Of a stretch of 64,000 nucleotides of DNA, positions 54,165 to 63,947 are shown in pieces (positions within the stretch are counted from its first letter, which is position 1; each line of letters opens with the position of its first letter). The translations under genes and the position numbers were made by a program. The DNA is from CAZVKN01 sp964627035 (GTDB lineage Bacteria > Electryoneota > AABM5-125-24 > Hatepunaeales > Hatepunaeaceae), in assembly GCA_964627035.1 (NCBI GenBank), contig CAZVKN010000013.1, forward strand, positions 20,079 through 84,078, given 5' to 3'. Below the pieces are notes generated by a model that had not been told where the DNA came from, ran no database searches, and saw only the letters and a program-made list of their open reading frames with translations.

Positions 54165-54568
54165 TAAAGTTACAGGTCAATTGTTACTAATGCAAGTAGA
54201 TTTAACAATATTTCAACCTTAAGAAATATTAGCGCATTAACTTTGTGGTGATTTGTTAATTTGTAGTCGGGCTTGTCCAAAGCCCGATGTCGCAGTTGAG
54301 ACAACCACGACATCGAAATCACTACCTGGTCGCGAATTTTTGTGTAAAAGTCGGCTTGGTTTTTGCAGGGATATAAAAAAAACTATAAATCGTGTCTGTG
54401 ACGTTTTATCAGTTAATTAGTTCATACTAATAACAAAATTTTCACACTCTTTGCAACATACAGATTTCAACGTCTGTTGGATTGCTTGAGACAACTCAAT
54501 CTATTATATTTTCTTCGGGTCAACCTTTTAGATTGATTCAAAATATCAGTTTAACTTGAGCTGCTGCT
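54165..54568. other. Divergent spacer with an extragenic palindrome
   Basis: Between the regulator (-) and the zinc-ribbon membrane protein (+). Holds a copy of the TGTAGTCGGGCTTGTCC / AAGCCCGA / GTTGAGACAACCACGA element at 54262-54312. The rest is AT-rich with no supported gene. Confidence 0.5.
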
Positions 54569-55405
54569 ATGAAGTGCTATGAATGTAAAGGATCTGTTTC
54601 GGTTCAGAATATAATTCGGGACAAAAAGTGCCCGTCCTGCGGTAACAAGCTTATGCGGATGCCGCCGAAGGAAGTTCTGAAAGAAACGGTGATCGCATTC
54701 GCTGAAGACAAAGGTTATCTATTCTGGTCTATCGTTTATCTGTTTACGGTCACGATAGTATCGTTCTTTGAGCAGTTCATAGGAACCGGAGGTCTGTTTG
54801 ACTACATTTCCGGGTATAAGATGAGGTTCTTCATTTATGCATTTTTTTCGGGATCAATTATTGATTACGTGATAAAAGCAAACGTCGAAATCACTTCTGT
54901 CCGAAACAAATTCATCTTCAAGCCGCCAATCTATTTGCGGCGATTCCGCAACTGGACAAATATTGCTGTGATATTGGGTTTGGCTTCACCGATTCTTATA
55001 ATGATCTATTGGCCCGGTATAATTCATATGAATATCTATCCGGAGTATTTCGTTGAGTACACCCACCCTAAAATGTTTGGAATTCATGTCCTGACCGCAT
55101 ATACGTTCCTCCCTTCATTCATAATCTGTCTGGTCTGGTCTTTTCTTGGTCTAATGCTTACCGAACGGGACATGAATGATAGGCGTATCGCATATTTCAT
55201 GCGTGAGATGCGTGTTGAGAGAGTGAAGAGGCTGCATCGTGGATCGGTGATATACTTGGGTGGGATTTTTGTAGCCGGGATTATCTATTATAAATTGATA
55301 CACATATCGGGGCTGTTCTTCTATATCTGGAATTCCAGAGTCGTTTACAACTTTGTCAAGTTCTTCAGAGAATATTTCGGTTGGGTCGAAGATTTTGCCC
55401 GATGA
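54569..55405 (+). CDS. Zinc-ribbon multi-pass membrane protein
   Basis: 278 residues. The N-terminus is a short zinc ribbon (MKCYECKGS ... KKCPSCGNKLMRM; two CxxC pairs). Five or so hydrophobic segments follow (YLFWSIVYLFTVTIVSFF, MRFFIYAFFSGSIIDYVI, IAVILGLASPILIMIYWPGI, YTFLPSFIICLVWSFLGLML, SVIYLGGIFVAGIIYYKL), with a basic loop FMREMRVERVKRLHRG before the last. Ends in an aromatic-rich amphipathic stretch. The topology resembles small membrane proteins with cytosolic metal ribbons; no family recognised. Single gene with a terminator; not clearly linked to the iron genes although divergent from them. Confidence 0.78.
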   Translation: MKCYECKGSVSVQNIIRDKKCPSCGNKLMRMPPKEVLKETVIAFAEDKGYLFWSIVYLFTVTIVSFFEQFIGTGGLFDYISGYKMRFFIYAFFSGSIIDYVIKANVEITSVRNKFIFKPPIYLRRFRNWTNIAVILGLASPILIMIYWPGIIHMNIYPEYFVEYTHPKMFGIHVLTAYTFLPSFIICLVWSFLGLMLTERDMNDRRIAYFMREMRVERVKRLHRGSVIYLGGIFVAGIIYYKLIHISGLFFYIWNSRVVYNFVKFFREYFGWVEDFAR

Positions 55406-55431
55406 ACAGCTTGCTGAATTGAGAGGAAAAG

Positions 55432-55460
55432 AGGGAATGTCGAACCGACATTCCCTTTAT
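55432..55460. terminator. Terminator between convergent genes
   Basis: GGGAATGTCG and CGACATTCCC, a perfect 10-bp stem with a three-base loop, followed by TTTATT on the plus strand. On the minus strand it is followed by TCTTTTCC. Serves the zinc-ribbon gene and perhaps fabH. Confidence 0.88.
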
Positions 55461-55493
55461 TGTAGCGATTCTGACATCCAGACAACAACAAAA

Positions 55494-56534
55494 TCACGTT
55501 GCATCCGGTGTCTTCCAAAGTACCGCCCCTGAAGCAAATCCGGCGCCGAAGGTAACATCAATCTCATATATACCCGGTCGCTTATTCCACTCCTCTACAT
55601 ACGCAATCGGTATGGTCGCCGTTGAAATGTTCCCGTAATTGATAACGCCGTTTCTGTGAACCTGCTCAGGTGCCAACTTCATTCCCTTACGCACAGCTTC
55701 AACAATCCGCAGGTTTGCCTGATGGGGAATTACGTATTCTATATCATCGAGAGTAATCTGATGACGGTTGACGCTGTTATATCGCTCAACCACTGAATGA
55801 ATGTCAGACATCATAGATCTGACAGCTACAGGAAACACCTTGCGACCCTCCATACGAAGGAATGGATAGGGGGTGGTGTTCCTGATGGAAACATTCATGT
55901 CTTTCGCATCATTCAACGGGGGTTGTACTAATTCGGTACTCTTCAGAAGCTCGCAATAGTTTCCCTGAGTTCTTGTGTATGTCGCAAGTATTCCTCCTGA
56001 CTCAACCGGACCGATTACCGCAGCTCCCGCACCGTCACCAAACAGGACGCAAGTTGATCTGTCAGTGTAGTCGGTAACAAGAGACATTCCATCAACACCG
56101 ATTGCGAGTGCGTAGGACCTTTCCTGTCTCAGAATCCAGTCCGACATCATCCCATTATAGATGTCGTGTACTGCAAAGATAAAAGCCGGGCAGCCGGCAT
56201 TGAGGTCAAGGGCATTACAGTTTTTGATCCCGAGCTTCTGCTGAATCATGCAGGCGAGGCTTGGAAAGCGGAAATGAGTGTTTACACCTACTCGTATCTC
56301 AGAAATCTGAGACGCCTCAATCCCTGCATGTTCCAAGGCATCTTCAGCAGCTTTAACCGACATAGAGACGAGCGACTCCTCAGGTCCCATCAACCTTCGC
56401 TCTTTGATTCCGGTTCGCTGCGTGATCCATTCATCAGAGGTGTCCACTATCCGTTCAAGATGCTGATTACTCAACACATTTTCCGGTAGATACCTTCCTA
56501 CACCGAGGTAACCGATATTTATTCCGTGGGGCAT
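55494..56534 (-). CDS. fabH: 3-oxoacyl-ACP synthase III
   Basis: Condenses acetyl-CoA (or a short acyl-CoA) with malonyl-ACP to start fatty-acid synthesis. 346 residues. The triad is at Cys115 (LDLNAGCPAFIF), His271 (YVIPHQANLR) and Asn302 (INYGNISTATIP), with FabH spacing; the N-terminus GYLGVGRYLPENVLSN and VDTSDEWITQRTGIKERR are standard. The Cys motif LNAGCPAF differs from the usual AACxGF, so a specialised acyl-CoA preference or a KAS III-like enzyme of another pathway is possible. Single gene. Confidence 0.88.
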   Translation of the reverse strand: MPHGINIGYLGVGRYLPENVLSNQHLERIVDTSDEWITQRTGIKERRLMGPEESLVSMSVKAAEDALEHAGIEASQISEIRVGVNTHFRFPSLACMIQQKLGIKNCNALDLNAGCPAFIFAVHDIYNGMMSDWILRQERSYALAIGVDGMSLVTDYTDRSTCVLFGDGAGAAVIGPVESGGILATYTRTQGNYCELLKSTELVQPPLNDAKDMNVSIRNTTPYPFLRMEGRKVFPVAVRSMMSDIHSVVERYNSVNRHQITLDDIEYVIPHQANLRIVEAVRKGMKLAPEQVHRNGVINYGNISTATIPIAYVEEWNKRPGIYEIDVTFGAGFASGAVLWKTPDAT

Positions 56535-56625
56535 TATTTTCTCAGATTGTTTCGTTCAAAACGCCTTAATATAACCGATGTGATTAAGGATGTCAATTAA
56601 GAGGGTACTAATTTTGTTGTGATTT

Positions 56626-56657
56626 TGTAGCCTTGGTTGTTTCAAACCCGACTACGA
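56626..56657. repeat. Partial copy of TAGTCGGG/GGTTGT element
   Basis: TTTTGTAGCCTTGGTTGTTT and CAAACCCGACTAC, the same order as the copy at 5353, in the 136-base gap between fabH and sprA. Confidence 0.5.
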
Positions 56658-56670
56658 ATGATCAGTAATC

Positions 56671-59600
56671 TTAACCTCTTATTGAGATGTTAACCGAGAA
56701 CCCCATGTTCTGGGACTTTGTTTTGCCCGTCATTTCAGATTTTTGGACGGCATACTCCCAACTGAAACTGCCTCTGACAGTAGAGGAGAAGTTGTAATCC
56801 ATTGACGGTGAAATAGACCACGAATCGGTTTTACCGCCAGAAGATGCGAACGGTGCACCACCGGTTGACTGCTCACGCTCTGTGCTGTTATTGCTGTAAG
56901 CCAATGAAAATGACGTATTATTGTTCAATTTCATGTTACGAAAGGGCCAGAACGGGAGTTTGAATCCTCTTCTAAGGTTATACGAAGCAGATCCGGTAAT
57001 TGATCTGGTGCTGCTTTTGGTTTTTGTCTGTGACCCTTCGGACACAGATTCTGATAAGGTATATCGAATGCTCGAACTGATTCCCATCTTCCAGTTAAAG
57101 GATATCCCCAGCAATGGTGAAAAACTTTTTGAGTATTCCGTCCGTGTGACCCGTCTGCCACTGTCAGGAACAACGTCCCACTGCTCGGTCAGGCTCCCGC
57201 GATAGCTGTTTTCAAGGCTGATAGAATTTGCCAACTGACTTAAAAGTGGCAGACTTTCCCAACCACCCCATCGAGCTGACCAGTTTACTGCAGGAATCGG
57301 TCTGACCGTGACTTCGTCCGACTCAAAGAGGTAAAACGATGTTCTGCTGCTGTTACCGTTCACCGTTTTCGTTCTGCTGATTGTTTGATTTTCAGTCTCA
57401 CTGAGGTTGTAATCAAAGCTGGATACGGACAGATTCCTGCTGATATTCAGTCCGGAACTGAAACGGTGTTCGTTGGTGATACTGCTGGCATCGGCAACAG
57501 AATAACCTTCCACCTTTCCTAATCCAGAATTCTTCTTCAGACCAAGCCTGAATTTCCAGCTCGCCTGCCCCGGCTCAACGTTGTTGTTGTCCACACGGTT
57601 ATTCTGTGAATAGTCGTATCGAATGTCTCTCAGTTTGCCAAGCAGCAGCTTCATTGGAGCGAGCACATCAATTTTTAGAGACGGTTTCTCTTTTTTGGTA
57701 GTATCAATTAGCACACTGTCGCTTTCCATCGGGGATTCAGGGAGGCCTTTCATAATGTCCTCTGACTCCGGCAGAGTTTTTCCGCCCGGTGGAGGAAACT
57801 CCCCTGGTTTTGGCTCGAAGGAACCGACATCCGGCAACGATTCCATCGGATCTGGAGTGGTCTCGCCTTTCTCCTTTGGAAAGATGTTGTCCAACATAGA
57901 TACGATCTGAGGCAATCGCAGCGTCAAACCTGTTGAAAGTCTGTTACTGTTCTTTACCTTTCTGTCACCGGCGCCGTATTTTGTGCCCCATGTCCAGGTA
58001 TAGGTGGAGTTATAGGTTGCATCCGTGCCGAGCCAGCCAAACAGCTCAGGCCGAAATGTAAAATTGTACGTCTGAGACAACCGGTTGTCAACGAAATCTG
58101 CGCCGAAAGCCTGCCAGAATATTCTCTCCTTCTGATACTCCATTTCCTCCAGAACGAACCGCTCCCATCCGACGCTGTTGAACACCGAGTCTATGTACTC
58201 CACACTGTCTTCATCCGTCCATTTATACCTAATCCAGAATGAACTGCTGTCACGTGTTACCGACTTTCTCGCGATGATTGTGCGGAGCGAATCGTCACGA
58301 ATTCTTGAGCTGCTAATCGTCTGATTAAAGGAGGTGTTAAAGATTGGGATGGGTTGCCATCCACCGTTCAGAGTCCGGCTTATATTAAGACTGTAACTGT
58401 TGATCTCCCGATTGCGGCGATTGATGTCGTTGCTTATTGATTCCGTGCCGTTCATGCTGAAACGCAAGGAACTCGGCAGCGGTTTGAAAATGCTCTCGGA
58501 CAGACCGCTCAACATCGGAATGGAAGCCGTCCATTTAAGCCACTGCCACTCTATAGGTTTGTCGAATGATAGATTATACGAGCTGTTGCCGCTGATCGTG
58601 CGGTCGTATTGAGATTGATAAGTGTGGCTGCTTACCCACGATTCTTTGTAGTTTGAGCCGAAACTTAAGCCATCTATTGTATATCTGATGAGTCGGTTTT
58701 CAGATTTTTTCCCTTTGGATGCGCTAAATGAAAACTTATACCATTTACTGGTCGCAATCATGGAATCAATTGGACTGGTGTAATCTAAAGGACTTGTCCT
58801 TAGTCTGTTATTATTCCACAGATTGTCGTTAAATGTGCTCCAGATGCTCATCTGCTTCCCGCTGATGCTTGAAAGCTCAATATCGCTGCCGGGCTGGTAT
58901 TTTGGGATATTGATGCTGTTGCTAAAGTCGGCACGCAGAGGCAGCTTCAAACCCCAATGTGGACTCAGCAGTTGGTCAAGTGCAAATGATGCGCCGAGAT
59001 CTCCTTTGAGCGAATTGTCACCCGACGTTTTTTTGCTCTGGACATTATGAAAATCTGCCTGTTTGTGCGTAAGATTTCCACTAAGTGTAAACAGATTCTG
59101 TGCAATCTTGAGATCAAATCCGCCTGTTGCCGCCAGACCCGGATTCTTCTTTACGTCAGACACCCGAAGCTCGTCCACCCAGATTTCAATCTGTTCCTCA
59201 GAGGATATTGACCTACCGTGGTTCTTTATTCCGAGTTTCAGAAATCCGATGTCATCCAGCGACGGTTCACCCACAATTCTAATCACATCGCCGTTTGGCA
59301 GGATGTCATAATCTCGACCGTTGAGAGAATCCTGCTGACGTAGAAACTTCAGCGAAGCAAGCCGATCAAAGTCAATGATTATTTCATTCTCTTTGTCCCA
59401 TCCGGGGTGGAGTCTCTGAGAATATTCGTAGTAGCGGGCACTCCGTTTGGATCCGTTTCCAAATCGCAGATACATCCAGAGATCCAACTCTTTGAATCGC
59501 TGCGGATCACCGGTACCACCACCGTTTACAAACATCTTAATCTTTCGATACTTCAGCAGGTCTCGTTTTCCATGAATTATCTTCTCGATTTCGCCGGATT

Positions 59601-62600
59601 CCCCTCTACCAAGATCGTTAACCTTCAATACCAGTGACTGTTCCTGACCACGCAGGTTGGTAATAGGATCAATCTCACCGGCTACACCTGGAGGTGGATA
59701 GTATCCCCTGCTTTCAGGAGTATCAGGATTGTCATGGGTGTTGGCGACTGCAACGCTAATTGTCTCCTTAAATCCGCCTGAACCGTCCTCTTCTTCAACT
59801 TCTCGCCACTCGTTTCCAACTATATCCATCTCGGCGATCATAATCTTCGCAGGTCGTTCAAAATCGGTGAACCATACCCGGACATACTCCATGGTTGTCA
59901 ATTTACCATCATTTACAGATAATGTATCAATCAAGGGAATCCGGTATAATCTCCAATTGTTTTCATAGTTACCTCCCACGATATAACGATTATTGTCTTT
60001 TTCAGAAAAGTCAATTTTATATCTTAGAAATGAATTTGTAGTCTCAAGATAGTTGTTTCCATTAAGGTCTTCAGAATCAGGGACTTTTCCACCCTCCTGA
60101 AAATCACCGGATGAAAATCCATTTCTTTCAGTTCCGTTTGTTTTAGAATAGTTCTTTTTTTCTGAGCTGCTATAGTGCCAATCATCGTAAGAGGGGAGAT
60201 ATACATCTCGTTCGTTGACCTGAGTAGTATCAATCGGATCTATTCCGGACACCCCATCCAAGCCAAGATCCTCATACTCTTCCAGAAGACCGTCACCGTA
60301 ATTCTTTCCTCCTGTAGGTGTGTCTTCACTGTTCAGGACACCATCTGGGATAACATCCTCAGAAAGTTTTCCAAGATCAACGTACATTACTCCTGATGCC
60401 GTCACAGGACGATTCAACCAAATTTCTAAAAACTTTGATTTGGATTGATCCGCATATCCGGCTCCAAGGTAACGCATCACACCACTCCAGCTTTTTCGCA
60501 CATCAATGTCATCAGGTTTATCCCCATCCCACTCTGACCACCATGGTTGATATTCTATAGTCAAGACTGGAGTCGTCGCATTGGATGCCTGCGTTTCACG
60601 CTCAGGCTGGATTTCTTCGATTCGTATCTGATCAACCGGATTGTACCATATCAATCTGCCGCGCTGTTTATACCACTGCATATCTCCGTTTCGGTCATAT
60701 TCAGGGAAACTCGCCGGTGTCCACTGTTTTTGGCTGACACCGAGTGGGGTTGATCTTCGTATAGATTCAAAGTCATCGAGATAGGCAACTCCGTTGTTGT
60801 CACCTGTTGAGGGTGAATTCAGACTGTTTGGATTTGGGAACACCTGAGCAATCTCAGCACTTAGTGAAAAAGTTGACTCTTTGTCGGTTTCGATCAGCGG
60901 CAGCCAGTCAGCAGCCCGAGTCAGGAATTTCGGTTTGAATGTCAATCTTGTGTTGACGTCCCAGATAGAGTTCTGAGTCGGTTCACCTCCGACCTGTACG
61001 CGCTGGTCCAAGGTTTTCTCATTAAAGGAAAGCAGAGTGGTGCCGATGTATGAATCTTTCCAAAGCTCATATTCAGCGTGCACACCCAATAAGGTTTTTG
61101 TCGCCAACTGAAACAGCTGACCCTTTTCGTACCTGATCTCGATGTTATCAGCCGCAGAGACACTGCCGGCAAGGTTCAACTTACCCGTCAGGTAGTCAAT
61201 CGTGTAATCACGCCCTCTTGACAGCCGCACACCGCCTCTGTAAACCTCTTCCGATCCTTCAAGCACATTGTAGCCGAGTTCATAGACGGCACTAACGCTC
61301 TTGTACCTTGCTTCCATTTCAAAATCACTGATGACATCACCCAAACCGGAAGCAGCCTCGTTGTATAAGCCGGGTGAAAAAAGGGAATCATCCAGCAAAG
61401 CCCGGACGGTGTCTTCGGGCAGTTTGACCCATCCCTCCGGTGCAAAGGGATGAAGATCAGGGAAAATCAATTCTCCACGTGCATAGTCAATAAATTGTTC
61501 ATCAATTATTCCATCAGGTTGAAGCTGACCTTCGGAGCTGAAGTTGTCCAGACCGAATATCTCTATGAATGTCCGGGAAACCCCCAACGTGTCAACTCTG
61601 GAGTCGGATTTAATACCGTTTTCATCGAGACCGGTGATCTTGCCTTCAAATCCTTCGGGGTCAATATCGGATGAGCCCAGATTGTAAACATTGCGCCACA
61701 TGAGTTCCCAGGTTGAACGATCCGACTCTTCTGCAGGGGGTTGAGGATTATTAGGTTTCAACAGCTTCAACACCAACAGGCTGTCAACCTCACTCGAATA
61801 ATTCAGTTTGCCGTAGATTGTGCTGTCGCCGGTCATATATGCCACTGCCAGAGTATTATCGTTTTGCACCGGACGTTCAAGCCTTATATATCCAAGATCT
61901 CGATTGACAGTGTACTCGGTGATGTCCAAAAGGTAGAAGTTCCCATACTCATACAGTTGATCGTCGGAAGTTGTATCGAACACGGTAGGATCATATAGAG
62001 CCCATCCACCGATTGACTCGATATATCTTTCCGGATCAGAAGGCAGAACAGACACGTAAACTTGAATTTCTACGATGGATTGAGCGAGCGGAACTATCGT
62101 GTGGATTAGTTCTTCTGCCTGACGCTCGCGATAGTTGCTGCGGTAAAGGGTATCGAGAAAGAAGTATCTGCCCTGAACGAAGTCGTTAGGCTTAATTTTA
62201 ATCGGTCTGCCGGTCTGCGCACCGCCTTCAATGGTGATCTGATTCTTCTGAGCTTTTTCCAGACTGGCAATTGTTGTCACAGAAAGTGCACCAAACTGAG
62301 AAGTTGTCTTAAAACCGAACAGTCCCTTATTCTGTGCTGATGCTGATGCCAGCTTTGCACCTCTCAGGGAAAGGTTGACATTACCTGCTTCAATTGACTG
62401 AACAATCTCACCTTCTTCACCCTGATAACGAACACTCAGGTTATTTTCGAAGTCAAACAGTCTTTCAGAATTCTGGTCAATTTCAACTGAAACCTTTTCA
62501 CCGACCTTGCCGCTGATTTGGAACTGTTGAGTCTGATTGACTTTGAACTGATAGCTGGTTTGATTGTTATTTTCCTGGCGCAGTTCTTCACGTTTTTCAA

Positions 62601-63447
62601 CCCGCATTTCACCGTTAACTCTGACATTACCTGCGACAGTGAGCGTTACATCGTTACCGCCGATTGTCCTTTCCACCCAACGGTCGAACTTCTGTTGTTT
62701 CCTGCCGGAACGTATGATCGGGATGGAGATAACAATGCCGGTTCCCTCTTTATCCTTTTCGGTCGGCAGTCTGTCTCTGATCGCCTTTTGCCACGATTCC
62801 TGATCGGCAGAAATTACAGCACGATTCAGATAATCCGATCTGCTGATCGCCCCGGGTATCGGCATGTCTGAGCCGTGAAGATTCTGCTTCAGAACCAAAA
62901 AGTCTGTGGTAGTGTCAAGCTCGACGGACATATCAACGGGAAGATCCAGACGAAACAACTTGGTAGCCCGGCGGGGCAATTCCTCCTCTTCTTCCGACAA
63001 GGTGTCAGAACCGACAGAATCTATCTCAGTTGGAGCGATAGAGCTATCAGGTAGTGTCTCAGTGGTTTCGGTTTCTATCAGTTCAAGTGGATCAACAATG
63101 CCGTTATCTTCCGGAACTGTTATCGGGATTGACGGATCGAACTCGGGCAGAATTTGATCGGCTGTTTCAACGGGTTCAGACTCTGATTTTTGAGGTTCTG
63201 CGACTACGGGTTCAATCTTTGGAGGCTTAGTGACTACTGTATCTGTTGATGCTGTGTCAGCAGGGATGCTGTCAGCGATGGCACTTGAAAAACCTATTGT
63301 CTTTGATTCTAAGGCTGGGACAACAAGCTGTTCGGATGGAGTTATCCTCCTGAACCCGATACCGGCTTCACCTGAACCGAACGATACCAAAAACACGATG
63401 AACGACCATACGAAAAATGCTCGTCCATGACGAAGAAATATTTTCAT
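56671..63447 (-). CDS. sprA: T9SS outer-membrane translocon protein SprA
   Basis: 2258 residues, the length class of SprA, the very large beta-barrel that forms the T9SS pore in the outer membrane. Signal peptide MKIFLRHGRAFFVWSFIVFL. After a low-complexity Pro/Glu-rich stretch (50-150), the conserved N-terminal part includes DFLVLKQNLHGSDMPIPG and VRVNGEMRVEKREELRQENN and KVGEKVSVEIDQNSERLFDF. Later SprA markers are FDLKIAQNLFTLSGN, RRSTPLGVSQKQW, LDDFESIRRSTP and a long series of amphipathic strands to the C-terminus (MGFSVNISIRG). It supplies the export route for the CTD-bearing proteins between 2.7 and 43.6 kb. No other T9SS core genes are in the window. Confidence 0.95.
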   Translation of the reverse strand: MKIFLRHGRAFFVWSFIVFLVSFGSGEAGIGFRRITPSEQLVVPALESKTIGFSSAIADSIPADTASTDTVVTKPPKIEPVVAEPQKSESEPVETADQILPEFDPSIPITVPEDNGIVDPLELIETETTETLPDSSIAPTEIDSVGSDTLSEEEEELPRRATKLFRLDLPVDMSVELDTTTDFLVLKQNLHGSDMPIPGAISRSDYLNRAVISADQESWQKAIRDRLPTEKDKEGTGIVISIPIIRSGRKQQKFDRWVERTIGGNDVTLTVAGNVRVNGEMRVEKREELRQENNNQTSYQFKVNQTQQFQISGKVGEKVSVEIDQNSERLFDFENNLSVRYQGEEGEIVQSIEAGNVNLSLRGAKLASASAQNKGLFGFKTTSQFGALSVTTIASLEKAQKNQITIEGGAQTGRPIKIKPNDFVQGRYFFLDTLYRSNYRERQAEELIHTIVPLAQSIVEIQVYVSVLPSDPERYIESIGGWALYDPTVFDTTSDDQLYEYGNFYLLDITEYTVNRDLGYIRLERPVQNDNTLAVAYMTGDSTIYGKLNYSSEVDSLLVLKLLKPNNPQPPAEESDRSTWELMWRNVYNLGSSDIDPEGFEGKITGLDENGIKSDSRVDTLGVSRTFIEIFGLDNFSSEGQLQPDGIIDEQFIDYARGELIFPDLHPFAPEGWVKLPEDTVRALLDDSLFSPGLYNEAASGLGDVISDFEMEARYKSVSAVYELGYNVLEGSEEVYRGGVRLSRGRDYTIDYLTGKLNLAGSVSAADNIEIRYEKGQLFQLATKTLLGVHAEYELWKDSYIGTTLLSFNEKTLDQRVQVGGEPTQNSIWDVNTRLTFKPKFLTRAADWLPLIETDKESTFSLSAEIAQVFPNPNSLNSPSTGDNNGVAYLDDFESIRRSTPLGVSQKQWTPASFPEYDRNGDMQWYKQRGRLIWYNPVDQIRIEEIQPERETQASNATTPVLTIEYQPWWSEWDGDKPDDIDVRKSWSGVMRYLGAGYADQSKSKFLEIWLNRPVTASGVMYVDLGKLSEDVIPDGVLNSEDTPTGGKNYGDGLLEEYEDLGLDGVSGIDPIDTTQVNERDVYLPSYDDWHYSSSEKKNYSKTNGTERNGFSSGDFQEGGKVPDSEDLNGNNYLETTNSFLRYKIDFSEKDNNRYIVGGNYENNWRLYRIPLIDTLSVNDGKLTTMEYVRVWFTDFERPAKIMIAEMDIVGNEWREVEEEDGSGGFKETISVAVANTHDNPDTPESRGYYPPPGVAGEIDPITNLRGQEQSLVLKVNDLGRGESGEIEKIIHGKRDLLKYRKIKMFVNGGGTGDPQRFKELDLWMYLRFGNGSKRSARYYEYSQRLHPGWDKENEIIIDFDRLASLKFLRQQDSLNGRDYDILPNGDVIRIVGEPSLDDIGFLKLGIKNHGRSISSEEQIEIWVDELRVSDVKKNPGLAATGGFDLKIAQNLFTLSGNLTHKQADFHNVQSKKTSGDNSLKGDLGASFALDQLLSPHWGLKLPLRADFSNSINIPKYQPGSDIELSSISGKQMSIWSTFNDNLWNNNRLRTSPLDYTSPIDSMIATSKWYKFSFSASKGKKSENRLIRYTIDGLSFGSNYKESWVSSHTYQSQYDRTISGNSSYNLSFDKPIEWQWLKWTASIPMLSGLSESIFKPLPSSLRFSMNGTESISNDINRRNREINSYSLNISRTLNGGWQPIPIFNTSFNQTISSSRIRDDSLRTIIARKSVTRDSSSFWIRYKWTDEDSVEYIDSVFNSVGWERFVLEEMEYQKERIFWQAFGADFVDNRLSQTYNFTFRPELFGWLGTDATYNSTYTWTWGTKYGAGDRKVKNSNRLSTGLTLRLPQIVSMLDNIFPKEKGETTPDPMESLPDVGSFEPKPGEFPPPGGKTLPESEDIMKGLPESPMESDSVLIDTTKKEKPSLKIDVLAPMKLLLGKLRDIRYDYSQNNRVDNNNVEPGQASWKFRLGLKKNSGLGKVEGYSVADASSITNEHRFSSGLNISRNLSVSSFDYNLSETENQTISRTKTVNGNSSRTSFYLFESDEVTVRPIPAVNWSARWGGWESLPLLSQLANSISLENSYRGSLTEQWDVVPDSGRRVTRTEYSKSFSPLLGISFNWKMGISSSIRYTLSESVSEGSQTKTKSSTRSITGSASYNLRRGFKLPFWPFRNMKLNNNTSFSLAYSNNSTEREQSTGGAPFASSGGKTDSWSISPSMDYNFSSTVRGSFSWEYAVQKSEMTGKTKSQNMGFSVNISIRG

Positions 63448-63947
63448 TACAAACTGAATGCCATGCTAACCATAAACCGGGTATCGAACTGTCAGATAAT
63501 TCCTCCGTAATTGGGTAATAAGCGGGATAACAAAGAGTATTGACCTCGCAGTTGGAATCGAGAGTGTCTCGACTGTAAATAAACCGCTAATCAGTACGCT
63601 GCATAATATACGTTCGCTACTTACCGTTCACAAGGATAGAAGCGGGAGTATTTTGCTTTCATTTAGTTAAAGCCGCTTAAAATATGGTTGCTTCGCTTGA
63701 TAGAAGTGAGCGTAAACGTCCAAGTATTATTACTATAACAGGTCACTATTTGTTCCGCAACTTTCCAAGAGCCCAGTACTACCCGAACAATTTGCTAAAT
63801 ACCGTTAATGCTGCCCAAAGGTTAACTTGCTTTGGGGTAGTGTTGCTTGCTAAAAATAAAAATTTACTACAAAGGGGTTAGATTCCAGAGAAACATTGCC
63901 GTTTACAATATTGTGAATTACTTTACATTTAACACAATGTAAATATT
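63448..63947. other. Spacer upstream of sprA
   Basis: About 500 bases with no supported gene. Contains a CCCAAAG/CTTTGGG hairpin (63814-63836) and an inverted repeat TTTACATT/AATGTAAA (63922-63943). The sprA promoter should lie in the first 150 bases but has no clear consensus. A 65-codon plus-strand frame at 63684 lacks a ribosome site and protein-like composition. Confidence 0.5.

Noticed and set aside
63684..63881. 65-codon plus-strand frame upstream of sprA
   Set aside because: No ribosome site, low-complexity translation without recognisable features, and it overlaps hairpins typical of a spacer.
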